From: Phenylobacterium aquaticum
GTDB taxonomy: Bacteria > Pseudomonadota > Alphaproteobacteria > Caulobacterales > Caulobacteraceae
Direction of reading: 5' to 3'
Assembly: GCF_022695515.1 (NCBI RefSeq)
Contig: NZ_JALDPT010000005.1
Span: forward strand, 124,001 to 188,000
Length of the DNA: 64,000 bases
Under the pieces are notes generated by a model. That model was not told where the DNA came from, ran no database searches, and worked only from the letters and a program-made list of their open reading frames with translations. This document shows, piece by piece, positions 21,497-30,856 of this stretch. The position numbers were made by a program, and so were the translations under genes. Position 1 is the stretch's first letter. Every line of letters begins with the position of its first letter.

Positions 21497-21759
21497 ATCT
21501 CTCCGAGCGCCGAGAGATAGAGGTCGAGGATGGCCTCTTCCTCCTGGCGCTTGGCGCGGTCCTGCTTGCGCAGGCGGACCACCTTGCGCAGCACCTTGAC
21601 GTCGAAGCCGTTGCCCTTGGCCTCGGCGAAGACTTCCTTGATCTGCTCGGCGATCTCGGACTTCTCCAGCTCCAGCCGCTCGATGCGCTCAATGATGCTC
21701 TTCAGCTGCGTCTGCGCCGTGACGTTCAGGATGTCGCTGTGGGCGCTGTCGTCGGCCAT
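21493..21759 (-). CDS. gapR: nucleoid-associated protein GapR (DUF2312)
   Basis: 88 residues matching DUF2312: two long helices with [20 protein letters not shown], then [21 protein letters not shown], ending in an LDLYLSAL segment. In Caulobacter crescentus, GapR encircles overtwisted, AT-rich DNA ahead of replication and transcription forks and assists gyrase and topoisomerase IV. The length (89 in C. crescentus) and the linkage to tacA fit the known locus. The coiled-coil and basic residues needed for dimerisation and DNA contact are all present. Confidence 0.93.
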   Translation of the reverse strand: MADDSAHSDILNVTAQTQLKSIIERIERLELEKSEIAEQIKEVFAEAKGNGFDVKVLRKVVRLRKQDRAKRQEEEAILDLYLSALGEI

Positions 21760-21835
21760 GGGGAGAGCCTCTCATAAGTGGGCGGTGTCGGAAAGGCGCG
21801 GAACCTAGCGATAGGCGCGTCGCCTGTCACGCGAT

Positions 21836-22438
21836 CTAGAGGAGGCCGCGGGCTTCCAGAGCGGGCAGAAGCGCCGCCGGATCGGTGAAGTGGTGCGTAT
21901 CGAATCCCAGGGCCTGGGCGGTGGCGATATTGGCGGCGCTGTCGTCGACGAACAGGGTGTCGGCGGGGTCGAGCCCGAAGCGGTCGCGCGTCAGTTCGAA
22001 GATCGCCGGATCGGGCTTGATCAGCCCCTCGTCGCCCGAGACCACGAAGGCCTGGATGTGGCGGAAGGCTGGGCTCATGGCGATGGTCCCGGGGAAGGTC
22101 TCCCGGGACATGTTGGTCAGGCCGAACTGCGGAACCCCGCGAAGGGCGAGCGCCTCGATCGCGGCCTCGGTCTCCGGGATGGTTCCGGAAAACATATCCC
22201 ACCACCGGGTCTCCCAGGCGTGGATCTGGTCGGCGTATTCGGGGAATCGCGCCAGCAGCGGCGCGCGGTTGTCCGCGAAGGTCACACCGCGATCATGCGC
22301 CGTGTGCCAGTCCATGGTGCAGACAGCCGAAAGGAACCGGTCGCAATCGGCCGGATCCTCAAAGACCTGGGAATAGAGCGTGCGCGGATTCCACCGCACC
22401 ACCACATTACCGACGTCCCAGAGCAGCTTCGACGCCAT
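21836..22438 (-). CDS. HAD-superfamily hydrolase
   Basis: 200 residues. Motif I is DVGNVVV at the N-terminus (nucleophile Asp, with Gly at the +2 position where phosphatases have Asp). Motif II is LTNMS, motif III Lys lies in GLIKPDPAIFEL, and motif IV is FVDDSAANI. The pattern is that of the haloacid-dehalogenase/YihX-like subgroup. Substrate unknown. It lies 23 bases downstream of rpmJ on the same strand and may be co-transcribed. Confidence 0.85.
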   Translation of the reverse strand: MASKLLWDVGNVVVRWNPRTLYSQVFEDPADCDRFLSAVCTMDWHTAHDRGVTFADNRAPLLARFPEYADQIHAWETRWWDMFSGTIPETEAAIEALALRGVPQFGLTNMSRETFPGTIAMSPAFRHIQAFVVSGDEGLIKPDPAIFELTRDRFGLDPADTLFVDDSAANIATAQALGFDTHHFTDPAALLPALEARGLL

Positions 22439-22461
22439 CTCCGGGACGAAACCCTGAAGCC

Positions 22462-22587
22462 TCAGCCTTGCTTGGCTTTGAAGCGCGGGTCGGTCTTGTT
22501 GATGATGTAGACGACGCCCTTGCGGCGCACGAGCTTGCAGTCGCGGTGACGCGTCTTGAGCGACTTGAGCGAGCTTCTGACCTTCAT
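22462..22587 (-). CDS. rpmJ: 50S ribosomal protein L36
   Basis: A 41-residue basic protein, [18 protein letters not shown] through [15 protein letters not shown]. This is the alphaproteobacterial form of L36, which lacks the full set of zinc-binding cysteines. It is part of the large ribosomal subunit. In this phylum rpmJ is often away from the main ribosomal operon, as here. It is too short for most gene finders but unmistakable in sequence. Confidence 0.95.
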   Translation of the reverse strand: MKVRSSLKSLKTRHRDCKLVRRKGVVYIINKTDPRFKAKQG

Positions 22588-22733
22588 GACCGTATCTCTA
22601 GGGCGACCAACGGCGGCCCGGGTTGTCTACAGAGCGGGCGCATATACGGGGGCCAGCCGATTGAGTCAACGCCGGCTCTCCCCTGACGGGCTTGTGATTG
22701 AGACCTGGGCCGGGCGCGGTTAGGGTCGCAACC

Positions 22734-24059
22734 ATGGATCGCCGCTCCTTTCTCGTTTTGCTCCTGGCCGGATGCGCCGACCCGACGCCGAATCTGCTGC
22801 CGGCGGTGTCGCCCCTGCCCGCGGCGCCGACCCCGCAATCGCCCGCGCCGGTGGTTTCGCCGACCCAGTCCGGCGATCCCGGCTTCGACGGCTGGGCGCG
22901 GGACTTCTATGGCCGCGCGGTCAAGGCGGGCCTGCCCTCCGAGCTGCTGGACCGCGAGCTGGCCGGCCTGGTCTCCGATCCCCGGGTGCTGACGCTGGAC
23001 AGCCGCCAGCCGGAATTCGCCAAGCCGTTCGGCGACTATATCAAGGGCGTGATCTCCGACGACCGCATCGCCATCGGCCAGCGCAAGCGCGCCGAACTGG
23101 CCTCCGTCATCACCGACATCGAGACGCGCTATGGCGTCTCGGCCGATGTGGTCATGGGCGTCTGGGCGGTCGAGACCGGCTTTGGCGCGGTCATGGGAAG
23201 CTTCGACGTGGTCCGCTGCATGGCGACGCTGGCCGCCGACGGCCGCCGACGCCAGTTCGCCGAGGACCAGCTGATGGCGGCGCTCAAGATCATCGGCTCC
23301 GGCGAGTTCCCCCGGTCCCAGCTCTATGGCTCCTGGGCCGGGGCCATGGGCCAGACCCAGTTCATCCCCACCACCTTCCTCTCCACCGCCGTCGACGAGG
23401 ATGGGGACGGCAAGCGCGACATCTGGGGCTCCAGCGCCGACGCCCTCGCCTCGGCCGCCAATCTGCTGGCCAAGGGCGGATGGGTGCGGGGCCAGACCTG
23501 GGCGCACGAGGTCACCGTGCCGGACGGCTTCGACTACAGCCTGACCGAGGGCCCGCGGGAGACGCCGGACTGGTGGGCGCGCCTGGGCGTTGTCCGCGCC
23601 GACGGCCTGCCCTGGATCACGGCCGACCAGACCGCCAAGTGCATGCTGATCGCCCCCACGGGCGCCACGGGACCGAAGTTCTTGCTGCTGCCGAACCACT
23701 TCGTGATCCGCAAGTACAACAACGCCACCACCTATGCGCTGGGCGTCGGCCTGCTGGCCGACCGGTTCGGCGGGGCGGGGCCGCTCATCCAGGCCTGGCC
23801 CTATGAGATCCCCCTGTCGCTCGCCGACCGGATCACCGCCCAGCAGGCCCTGGCGGCCCTGGGCTTCGACCCCGGCGAGGCGGATGGCGTGATCGGGGTC
23901 AACACCAGGAGCGCGCTGCGGGCCTGGCAGAAGGCCCGCGGCATGATCGCCGACGGCTATCTGTCGATGCAGATGGTCGGCCTGCTGAAGGCCGAGGTGC
24001 CCACGGCCGGGCCGCCGCCGGCCCCGCCGGTCGCTCAACCCGTCCAGCCGGTCGGCTAG
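22734..24059 (+). CDS. lytic murein transglycosylase B family, lipoprotein
   Basis: 441 residues. A lipoprotein signal with lipobox LLAGC comes first. The MltB/SLT_2 catalytic domain follows (about residues 60-330), with the catalytic Glu in GVWAVETGFG and the motif SWAGAMGQTQFIPTTF. A C-terminal peptidoglycan-binding domain ends the protein (about 360-420, QQALAALGFDPGEADGVIG). It cleaves glycan strands to 1,6-anhydro products during wall remodelling. The ATG at 22734 is chosen because it directly begins the signal peptide. Its end overlaps the convergent MFS gene by four bases. Confidence 0.92.
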   Translation: MDRRSFLVLLLAGCADPTPNLLPAVSPLPAAPTPQSPAPVVSPTQSGDPGFDGWARDFYGRAVKAGLPSELLDRELAGLVSDPRVLTLDSRQPEFAKPFGDYIKGVISDDRIAIGQRKRAELASVITDIETRYGVSADVVMGVWAVETGFGAVMGSFDVVRCMATLAADGRRRQFAEDQLMAALKIIGSGEFPRSQLYGSWAGAMGQTQFIPTTFLSTAVDEDGDGKRDIWGSSADALASAANLLAKGGWVRGQTWAHEVTVPDGFDYSLTEGPRETPDWWARLGVVRADGLPWITADQTAKCMLIAPTGATGPKFLLLPNHFVIRKYNNATTYALGVGLLADRFGGAGPLIQAWPYEIPLSLADRITAQQALAALGFDPGEADGVIGVNTRSALRAWQKARGMIADGYLSMQMVGLLKAEVPTAGPPPAPPVAQPVQPVG

Positions 24060-25362
24060 ACCCCGCCCTCGTCGCTCTTTTCCAGGCCGGCGAGGGTCTG
24101 GTCATCGCGGGTCGCGGGCGCCGGATCGGCGTTGCGCAGCTGGCGGTTGGTGAAGGCGAAGACCAGCATCGCCAGCATCATGGTCATGTTCAGCAGGAAC
24201 GGGGCCGAATGGTAGTGCTCGTAGAGCCAGACAAAGGCCGGGGCGAGGACCACGTTGACGCCGTTCACCGCCGCGATGGCGCCGGCCACCCGGGCCTGCT
24301 CGCCCATGTCCACGGCCAGGGATGATCCGGCGGTGAAGCCGGCCGGGCGAAGCCGAAGCCCAGGCAGGACAGGGCGTATCCCGTCACCACCGCCCAGTAG
24401 TCCGGCGCGAAGGCCACCAGCAGATTGCCCGCCGCCGCCACGGCCACGCCCCAGCGCAGCAGCTGGCGGGGGGTCATGTCGAGCATCCGGATGATGCCCC
24501 ACTGGGCCAAGAGGCCGGCCACGGCGCCGAAGGCCATGGCGATGGCGATGAAGCCCTGGGCCTGCTGGATCGGCAGGCCCAGCTTGTCGATGATCAGGAA
24601 GCCCAGCGTCTGGGCCTGGGCCGTCTGGCTGACCGCGACGATGAAGCCGTAGATCAGGAAGGGCGTGATCCGCGGATCGCGCCACATCGGCTGTTCCTTC
24701 TCGCCGGCGAAGGCGTGGGTGCGGGCCTCGTACTTCGGCCGGTGCGCGCTCTCCGGCAGCTTGCGCCAGACCACCACCAGCATGGTCACGGCGATCAGCG
24801 AGAAGATGGTCATGGGGCCGGCCAGGCCCAGGATCGGCAGGATGAACAGGGGCGCGAGAAACGGTCCGATCACGGTGCCGAGGCCGAATGCGCCGGCCAG
24901 GCTCGACATCGACTGGGTGCGTTTCTCCACCGGGGTATGCTCGGCCACATAGGCCTGGGTCGCCGGATTGGAGGCGGCGCCGAACAGGCCGAACAGGGCC
25001 CGGGCCACGAGGAACAGGCCGAAGATCACCATCCAGTGGGCCAGGTGATGCAGGCCGGCGCTGACCACCACGGCGCAGGCGGCCATTGAGACCGCGAACC
25101 CGGTCAGGCCGATCAGCATCATCGGCTTGCGGCCGTAACGGTCCGACGCCTTGGCCCAGAACGGCGAGGAAAAGGCCCACAGCAGGGCCGACAGCGAGAA
25201 CACGCCGGCGACCAGATAGTCGGGAATGCCGATGGACCGGCCGATCGCCGGCAAGACCGAGATCATCCCGGTGTTGCCCATGGCGGTCACCAGGGAGACG
25301 CCGAAAATGATCGCGAAGGACTGCATCGGCAGACCCTCCGGCGTGGAGTGACTCTTAGCCAT
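24056..25362 (-). CDS. MFS transporter (frameshifted)
   Basis: About 430 residues when joined across one break near 24340. The first 340 residues give ten or more helices with the MFS loop motif AKASDRYGRKP. After the break the frame resumes at GFTAGSSLAVDMGEQARVAG, with the last two helices and a polar tail. It resembles multidrug or tetracycline-type (TetA/DHA1) exporters. Substrate unknown. The break is one base in a CCGGCC run, so a sequencing error is likely. Confidence 0.85.
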
Positions 25363-25473
25363 GGTTCGCTGTTAGGCCGGGCCGCGCCGAAGCGCAAACC
25401 CAGTTCTCCTTACGACGCATTAAGCATTAACGCCGATGCTGCGCCTCGATATCCGCCCAGGGACTCCCACAGC

Positions 25474-26343
25474 ATGTTTCAGATCATCGGCATCGTACTG
25501 CTGTTTGGCCTGGTCTTCGGCAGCTACATCATGTCCGGCGGCAACATGGGGGTCATTATCGAGGCCGCCCCGCACGAGCTGATGGCCATCGGCGGCGCCG
25601 GCGTCGCCAGCTTCCTGATCGCCAACTCGATGACCGTGATCAAGGGCTGCGGCGGCGGCATGGGCAAGGTGTTCTCCGGCCCCAAGTGGAAGGCGACGGA
25701 CTATCGCGACCTGCTGTCGCTGCTGTTCCTTCTGACCAAGACCATGAAGTCCAAGGGCGTCATCGCCCTGGAAAGCCACATCGAGAACCCGCACGATTCG
25801 ACGATCTTCTCGCGCTATCCGCGGATCGGTAAGGACCACTTCGCCATCGACTTCATCTGCGACACCCTGCGGATGATGACCATGAACCTCGAGGACCCGC
25901 ACCAGGTCGAGGACGCCATGGAAAAGCAGCTGGAGAAGCACCACCACGAGGCGCTGGCCCCGGCCCACGCCATCCAGTCGCTCGCCGACGCCCTGCCCGC
26001 GCTCGGCATCGTCGCCGCCGTGCTGGGGGTCATCAAGACCATGGGCGCGATCACCGAGCCGCCGGAAGTGCTGGGCGAGATGATCGGCGGCGCCCTCGTC
26101 GGCACCTTCCTCGGCGTGTTCCTGGCCTATGGCCTGGTGGCGCCCTTCGCGACCCGCATGCAGCAGGTCGTCGACGAGGAAGGCGCGTTCTACAAGATCA
26201 TCCAGGCCGTCCTGGTCGCCCACCTGCACGGCAACGCCGCCCAGATCTCCGTCGAGATCGGCCGCGGCAATGTCCCCTCGGGCGCCCAGCCCAGCTTCCT
26301 GGAGCTGGAAGAAGCCCTCTCGGCCATTCCGAACGAGGCCTAA
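25474..26343 (+). CDS. motA: flagellar motor stator protein MotA
   Basis: 289 residues with four membrane helices, starting MFQIIGIVLLFGLVFGSYIM. It has the large cytoplasmic loop and the conserved C-terminal pair of helices with LPALGIVAAVLGVIKTMG and LVGTFLGVFLAYG. The protein forms the proton-conducting stator with MotB. motB is not adjacent, as in Caulobacter, where the two genes are unlinked. The upstream 100 bases are AT-rich relative to the window and carry GCATTAAGCATTAACG, probably promoter sequence. Confidence 0.95.
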   Translation: MFQIIGIVLLFGLVFGSYIMSGGNMGVIIEAAPHELMAIGGAGVASFLIANSMTVIKGCGGGMGKVFSGPKWKATDYRDLLSLLFLLTKTMKSKGVIALESHIENPHDSTIFSRYPRIGKDHFAIDFICDTLRMMTMNLEDPHQVEDAMEKQLEKHHHEALAPAHAIQSLADALPALGIVAAVLGVIKTMGAITEPPEVLGEMIGGALVGTFLGVFLAYGLVAPFATRMQQVVDEEGAFYKIIQAVLVAHLHGNAAQISVEIGRGNVPSGAQPSFLELEEALSAIPNEA

Positions 26344-26353
26344 GGCCTTCGCC

Positions 26354-27469
26354 CTATTCGCTTCGGTGAGAGTGGCCTGAGCTGGCCAGCGGACGGCGGC
26401 GGTTCACATGGCCCATCTTGCGACCCGGCTTGGCGTCGCGCTTGCCATAGAGATGCAGCCGGGCGTCCGGCTCGCCGGCCAGATGCGCCCAGGCCAGGGC
26501 CTCCTCGCCCAGCAGATTGACCATCTCGACCCGGCTGGTGGCGTGGGTGGGCCCCAGCGGCCAGCCGGCGACGGCGCGGATGTGCTGCTCGAACTGGTCG
26601 ACCTCGCAGCCGTCCTGGGTCCAGTGGCCCGTATTGTGGACCCGGGGCGCGATCTCATTGACCAGCAGCCGGCCGTCGGCGTGCTCGAACAGCTCGATCC
26701 CGATCACCCCCACATAGTCCAGCGAGGTCAAAATCTGGGCGGCGATGCGCTCGGCCTGGTCAGCGGTCTCCTGGGGGACCTCCGCGGGCGCGACCGTTCG
26801 ACGCAGGACGCCGGCCTCGTGATGGTTCTCGCTCAGCGGATAGACCGCGATCTCGCCGCCTGCGCCGCGGGCGGCGATGACCGACAGTTCGCGGACGAAG
26901 TCGGCCGGCGCCTCGACGATCACCGGCTTGCCGCCCAGGGCGGCGAACACCGCCTGGGCCGTCGAGGCGTGCTCGACCCACTTCTGGCCCTTGCCGTCAT
27001 AGCCGTCGCGGCGGGTCTTCATCAGGGCCGGAGCGCCGATGACGTGCAGGGCCTCGGCGGCCTCGTCCGGGGTGTCGGCCTTGGCGAAGGCGACGGTGGG
27101 GACACCGGCGGAATTGAGGAAGGTCTTCTCCTCCACCCGGTCCTGGGCGACGGCCAGGGCCCGCGCATTGGGCGCGACATGGGCGCCCAGGGCGATCAGC
27201 CGTTCGACGGCGAGCGCCGGCACATTCTCGAACTCGAAGGTGATGACGTCGGAGATCTCGGCGAGCGCGGTGAGCGCCCGGGCGTCGTCATAGGCGCCGA
27301 CGATGGCATGGGCGGCGACCCGCGCGGCGGGGGAATTCTCCTCCGGCTCGAGGATGGCCACATCGAAGCCAAGCCTTGCCGCAGCAAGGGCCAGCATGCG
27401 TCCGAGCTGCCCTCCGCCGAGTATGCCGATGGTCGATCCGGGGGGGAGCGGCGTCATGTGCGTGTTCAC
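26354..27469 (-). CDS. purK: N5-carboxyaminoimidazole ribonucleotide synthase
   Basis: 371 residues of ATP-grasp fold. The N-terminal [20 protein letters not shown] is diagnostic, followed by [12 protein letters not shown] and the metal-binding [14 protein letters not shown]. It carboxylates AIR with ATP and bicarbonate in purine synthesis and hands the product to PurE. It starts with GTG overlapping the purE stop (GTGA), so the pair is translationally coupled in the order purE-purK. Confidence 0.96.
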   Translation of the reverse strand: MNTHMTPLPPGSTIGILGGGQLGRMLALAAARLGFDVAILEPEENSPAARVAAHAIVGAYDDARALTALAEISDVITFEFENVPALAVERLIALGAHVAPNARALAVAQDRVEEKTFLNSAGVPTVAFAKADTPDEAAEALHVIGAPALMKTRRDGYDGKGQKWVEHASTAQAVFAALGGKPVIVEAPADFVRELSVIAARGAGGEIAVYPLSENHHEAGVLRRTVAPAEVPQETADQAERIAAQILTSLDYVGVIGIELFEHADGRLLVNEIAPRVHNTGHWTQDGCEVDQFEQHIRAVAGWPLGPTHATSRVEMVNLLGEEALAWAHLAGEPDARLHLYGKRDAKPGRKMGHVNRRRPLASSGHSHRSE

Positions 27470-27960
27470 GCGTCCTCGACTGTCTCGGCCACATTGTCGG
27501 CCAGGGTCCTGCGGAAGGCGGCCAGGCGCTCCGCCAGGGCGTCGTCTGAAAGGGCCAGGATCTGGGCGGCCAGCAGGCCGGCGTTCTTGGCCCCCGCCTC
27601 GCCGATGGCGAGCGTGCCGACGGCGATGCCGCCCGGCATCTGGACGATGGAATAGAGGCTGTCGACGCCCTTGAGCGTCTTGGATTCGATCGGCACGCCC
27701 AGCACCGGCAGCTCGGTGAGCGAGGCCGTCATCCCCGGCAGGTGGGCGGCGCCCCCGGCCCCGGCGATGATCACCTTGAAGCCCTGGGCCTTGGCCGACT
27801 TGGCGAAGGCGTACATCCGGTCGGGCGTCCGGTGGGCGGACACCACCTTGGCCTCATAGGCCACGCCGAGCGCGTCGAGCATCTCGGCCGCCAGCCTCAT
27901 GGTCGGCCAGTCGGACCGGCTGCCCATGATGATCGCGACGGGCGCGGGCGATGCGCTCAT
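27466..27960 (-). CDS. purE: N5-carboxyaminoimidazole ribonucleotide mutase
   Basis: 164 residues with the class I PurE signature [12 protein letters not shown], then [15 protein letters not shown] and [12 protein letters not shown]. It converts N5-CAIR to CAIR in the cytosol. The ATG at 27960 begins [14 protein letters not shown]. An upstream in-frame extension has no family character. It is the first gene of the purEK operon. Confidence 0.96.
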   Translation of the reverse strand: MSASPAPVAIIMGSRSDWPTMRLAAEMLDALGVAYEAKVVSAHRTPDRMYAFAKSAKAQGFKVIIAGAGGAAHLPGMTASLTELPVLGVPIESKTLKGVDSLYSIVQMPGGIAVGTLAIGEAGAKNAGLLAAQILALSDDALAERLAAFRRTLADNVAETVEDA

Positions 27961-28080
27961 GAAGAGGCCCCTTTCCGGAAAGGCGCGGAGTATAGGCGCC
28001 GGCTTTGCGCCCGCAACCAAGGACGTTTAGGATTCTTAACGCCCGGCCCCCTGGGTGATTCTGGTTGGACGAAAGGTCTC

Positions 28081-28803
28081 ATGAAGATCTCCGGCGCCCG
28101 CAGCGAGACCTTTTCAGCGATCCGCAAACGCGCGCTCGCCAAGGCCGGCGCCTATGCCACGGCCGCGGCGCCCGCCCCGGCCGACAAGACGGCCTTTCTC
28201 GGCCTGACCGAGACCGACCTGACCCCGGCGGTGCAGAACGCGGTCAAGACCCTGCTCACCGAGATTGATGATCTGCGCGGCGAAGTGGGCCGCTTGAAGG
28301 CCAAACTGGCGGAAGCCGAGGAACTGGCCGATCGCGATCCCCTGACCCCGGTGCTCAACCGCCGCGCCTTCGTGCGCGAACTGGGCCGAATCCGCACCTT
28401 CTCCCAGCGCTACGGCTCGCCCGCCAGCCTGGTCTATTTCGATCTGGACGGCTTCAAGAGCGTCAATGACCGTTACGGCCACGCCGCCGGCGACGCCGCC
28501 TTGCAGGCGGTGGCCCAGAGGCTGGCCTCCAATGTGCGGGATTCCGACATAGTCGGCCGGATGGGCGGCGACGAATTCGCCGTGATCCTGGTCCAGGCCG
28601 ACAAGACCACCGCCGAGGCCAAGGCCCAGTCCCTGGCCCAGGCCATCGAAGGGGCGCCGATCCAGTTCGGCGACTGGTCCGCGCCGCTACACATCTCCTT
28701 CGGCGTGCGGGAGATCTCGCTCGACATGGAGCCCGAGGCCCTGGTCGCCGAGGCCGACGCGGCGATGTTCGTCCGCAAGCGCGACATCCGCAACACCGGC
28801 TGA
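28081..28803 (+). CDS. diguanylate cyclase (GGDEF, soluble)
   Basis: 240 residues, no membrane segment. The N-terminal 60 residues are low complexity. A short coiled coil (about 65-90, IDDLRGEVGRLKAKLAEAEE) leads into the GGDEF domain with DPLTPVLNRRAF, DLDGFKSVND and an intact GGDEF active site. RDSD lies five residues before GGDEF and matches the RxxD inhibitory I-site. It should therefore make cyclic di-GMP with product feedback. The architecture recalls small soluble DgcB-type cyclases of Caulobacter, but orthology is not shown. Confidence 0.92.
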   Translation: MKISGARSETFSAIRKRALAKAGAYATAAAPAPADKTAFLGLTETDLTPAVQNAVKTLLTEIDDLRGEVGRLKAKLAEAEELADRDPLTPVLNRRAFVRELGRIRTFSQRYGSPASLVYFDLDGFKSVNDRYGHAAGDAALQAVAQRLASNVRDSDIVGRMGGDEFAVILVQADKTTAEAKAQSLAQAIEGAPIQFGDWSAPLHISFGVREISLDMEPEALVAEADAAMFVRKRDIRNTG

Positions 28804-28806
28804 CGG

Positions 28807-29013
28807 TTAGGGACACCCTCCGAAGACGTAGCAGGACGTTCCAAGCCAGGCGTAACAGCCGCTCACGAGGCACAAGAGCAGCAAGGCGACGAACAAGGAG
28901 ATCTTCTTGCCCGTCTTGAGCGACGATCCTGGCGTTCGGATCATGCCCACAATCGCCGCCAGAACCACCAGCAGCGACCCGACGTAGGCTGGATCTCCAA
29001 GGCCCCACTTCAT
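28807..29013 (-). CDS. small two-helix membrane protein
   Basis: 68 residues from the ATG at 29013. Two hydrophobic helices (about 8-25 and 37-55) are joined by a basic loop with TGKKIS. The second helix runs into an SGCYAWLGTSCYVFGGCP tail holding three Cys. No family recognised. Codon use and frame look gene-like, but support is limited. It converges on the GGDEF gene with a three-base gap. Confidence 0.5.
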   Translation of the reverse strand: MKWGLGDPAYVGSLLVVLAAIVGMIRTPGSSLKTGKKISLFVALLLLCLVSGCYAWLGTSCYVFGGCP

Positions 29014-29105
29014 AGCACCCGCTTCCGCCACCGGCCCGAGCATTGGGCCTGCCTAGTCGATGCCAGGCTCACCTGATGTTTGGCTGCAGCGACCTCCTGA
29101 AATCA

Positions 29106-29324
29106 TCAGGCGATGATGTCGGGGGTGAGCAGTTCCTTGAGCTGGGCGATCTCGTCCTTCAGGGCCAGCTTCTTCCGCTTCAGCCGGCCGATCACCATCA
29201 TGTCCGGCATGGCCGCCATCGACAGGGAATGGACGGCGACGTCGAGGTCGGCGTGCTCCTGCAGGGCGACGGCCAGCCGCGCGCGGATGGCGTCATCCGG
29301 ATCTTCAGCTTCGTGATCGTTCAT
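29106..29324 (-). CDS. YdcH/DUF465-family small protein
   Basis: 72 residues. An acidic N-terminus is followed by a helical hairpin ending GRLKRKKLALKDEIAQL, the DUF465 (YdcH) hallmark. These short coiled-coil proteins are common in Alphaproteobacteria and have no established function. A second member lies 1.3 kb away at 30632. Confidence 0.85.
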   Translation of the reverse strand: MNDHEAEDPDDAIRARLAVALQEHADLDVAVHSLSMAAMPDMMVIGRLKRKKLALKDEIAQLKELLTPDIIA

Positions 29325-29439
29325 ACAGCCGCCCCGCCACGCGATCTGACGATGATGCGCATCGTCGTTGAACCCGTAAAGACAGGCCTAGCCCCTGCGA
29401 GGTTAGGCAATCTTCTACGCGCGCGTCCTCCGATGAAAT

Positions 29440-29886
29440 TCAGGTGAGCGGCTCGGCCAGCCGGGCCAGGGCGTCGTCCGAGGCGCCGCCGCCCCAGGCC
29501 GCCACCGCCGCCTTGAGCGCCGCCAGGGCGGGGGTCCCGCCCTTGTGATGACCCGACAGGGCTTCCAGCGATTCCATCAGCACGCGCTCGGCCCGCAGCT
29601 CCGCGGCCTTGATGTCCTCCCGGAGCCCTTCGCGGGCCTTGTCCGCGACACCGGGAAAGGCCGGCTTGAGCGTGCGGCGCACGGTGCGGATGGGGATCAG
29701 CACCGCCGCGTCCCAGGCCTTGGCCAGGCGCGCGGCCTCCGCCAGCACGGCGGCGTCCGGCCCCTCGGCCCAGACCGCCCACAACAGGAAGGGCGTGTTC
29801 TGGCCGTGCGCGTCCTGCAGATCCAGGCAGGCCTCCGGCACGCCCGGCCGGCCATAGGCCTGCAGCGTCCAGTCCCAAAGCGACAT
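29440..29886 (-). CDS. TIGR02444-family protein
   Basis: 148 residues beginning MSLWDWTLQAYGRPGV and containing CLDLQDAHGQNTPFLLW, which are the hallmarks of the TIGR02444/DUF2390 family. The rest is helical. Function unknown. The start is fixed at 29886 because it begins the family motif. It starts one base after the ubiX stop, so the two form an operon. Confidence 0.85.
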   Translation of the reverse strand: MSLWDWTLQAYGRPGVPEACLDLQDAHGQNTPFLLWAVWAEGPDAAVLAEAARLAKAWDAAVLIPIRTVRRTLKPAFPGVADKAREGLREDIKAAELRAERVLMESLEALSGHHKGGTPALAALKAAVAAWGGGASDDALARLAEPLT

Positions 29887-29887
29887 G

Positions 29888-30502
29888 TCAGGCCTCTCCC
29901 TTGAGCGGGCCGACATCCTGGCCCCAGCGTTTCACGGCGCTCCAGGAGAGGCCGAACAGATCCAGCGCCCGGCCGACCGACTGGTCGACCATCTCCTCCA
30001 GGCTCTGGGGCTTGGCGTAGAAGGCCGGCAGGGGCGGGGCGATCACCGCGCCCATCTCGGCCAGCCGCACCATGGTGCGCAGATGGCCCAGGTGCAGCGG
30101 CGTCTCGCGCACCATCAGCACCAGGGGACGGCGTTCCTTGAGCGTCACGTCGGCGGCGCGGGTCAGCAGCGAGGAGGTCACGCCCGTGGCGATCTCGCTC
30201 ATGGTGCGCACCGAGCAGGGGGCGACGATCATGCCGAGCGTCGGGAAGGAGCCGGACGCGATGGCGGCCCCCACGTCGCCGGGCTTGTGCGACACTTCGG
30301 CGCGGGCCTGGACCTCGGCCAGGGTCAACATGGTTTCCTGCGCGATGGTCAGCGCCGCGGCCTTGGACAACACAAGGTGGGTCTCGACCCCCAGGTCCCG
30401 GCAGGCGTCCAGCACGCGAAGCCCATAGGCCACGCCGCTCGCGCCGGAAATCCCCACAACCAGGCGGGGAAGATCCGGGGTCTGGCGCTCGGAATTCACC
30501 AT
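29888..30502 (-). CDS. ubiX: flavin prenyltransferase UbiX
   Basis: 204 residues with the UbiX signature: LVVGISGASGVAYGLRVLDA at the N-terminus (flavin-binding), the APCSVRTMSEIATG loop, and RPLVLMVRETPLHLGHL. It attaches a dimethylallyl group to FMN, making the cofactor for UbiD-type decarboxylases such as that of ubiquinone synthesis. No ubiD is in the window. Followed after one base by the TIGR02444 gene. Confidence 0.95.
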   Translation of the reverse strand: MVNSERQTPDLPRLVVGISGASGVAYGLRVLDACRDLGVETHLVLSKAAALTIAQETMLTLAEVQARAEVSHKPGDVGAAIASGSFPTLGMIVAPCSVRTMSEIATGVTSSLLTRAADVTLKERRPLVLMVRETPLHLGHLRTMVRLAEMGAVIAPPLPAFYAKPQSLEEMVDQSVGRALDLFGLSWSAVKRWGQDVGPLKGEA

Positions 30503-30631
30503 TTACGCAACTCCCGCGCCTGCAATTGCGGCGCCCGGTTCAGTCGCCCGCTTGCAAACATATGTGATCTGACAGGCCAGACCAGCGGGTGTTCACTCGT
30601 CTCGTTGTTCAATGGAAGGAGACGTACTGTC

Positions 30632-30805
30632 ATGGCCGTTGAAGCCCGCATCCGCCAGCTGGGATCCCGTCACGAAAACCTCGACAAGGCCATTCGCGAC
30701 GAGATGAGCAGGCCCGCTTTCGATGACGTCAGGCTTCGCGAGCTCAAACGACAGAAGCTCAAGCTCAAGGAAGAGATGGAAGCCTTGAGGAGCCGTCCCC
30801 ACTAA
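30632..30805 (+). CDS. YdcH/DUF465-family small protein
   Basis: 57 residues, MAVEARIRQLGSRHENLDKA, then ending with the basic hairpin LRELKRQKLKLKEEME typical of DUF465. A GGAAGGAGA ribosome site precedes the ATG. The role is unknown. It is a paralogue of the gene at 29106, in the opposite orientation. Confidence 0.87.
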   Translation: MAVEARIRQLGSRHENLDKAIRDEMSRPAFDDVRLRELKRQKLKLKEEMEALRSRPH

Positions 30806-30856
30806 ACCCAGGCGCCGCCCCCTCCCCCGACGGGGATCGGGGCGGCCCCCAGGATT

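Noticed and set aside
25420..25440. GCATTAAGCATTAACG before motA as a CtrA site
   Set aside because: The two TTAA units are three, not seven, bases apart. It is probably plain promoter sequence.
28027..28042. TTTAGGATTCTTAACG before the GGDEF gene as a CtrA/CcrM site
   Set aside because: Spacing and first half are off consensus. GATTC alone is a common methylation site.
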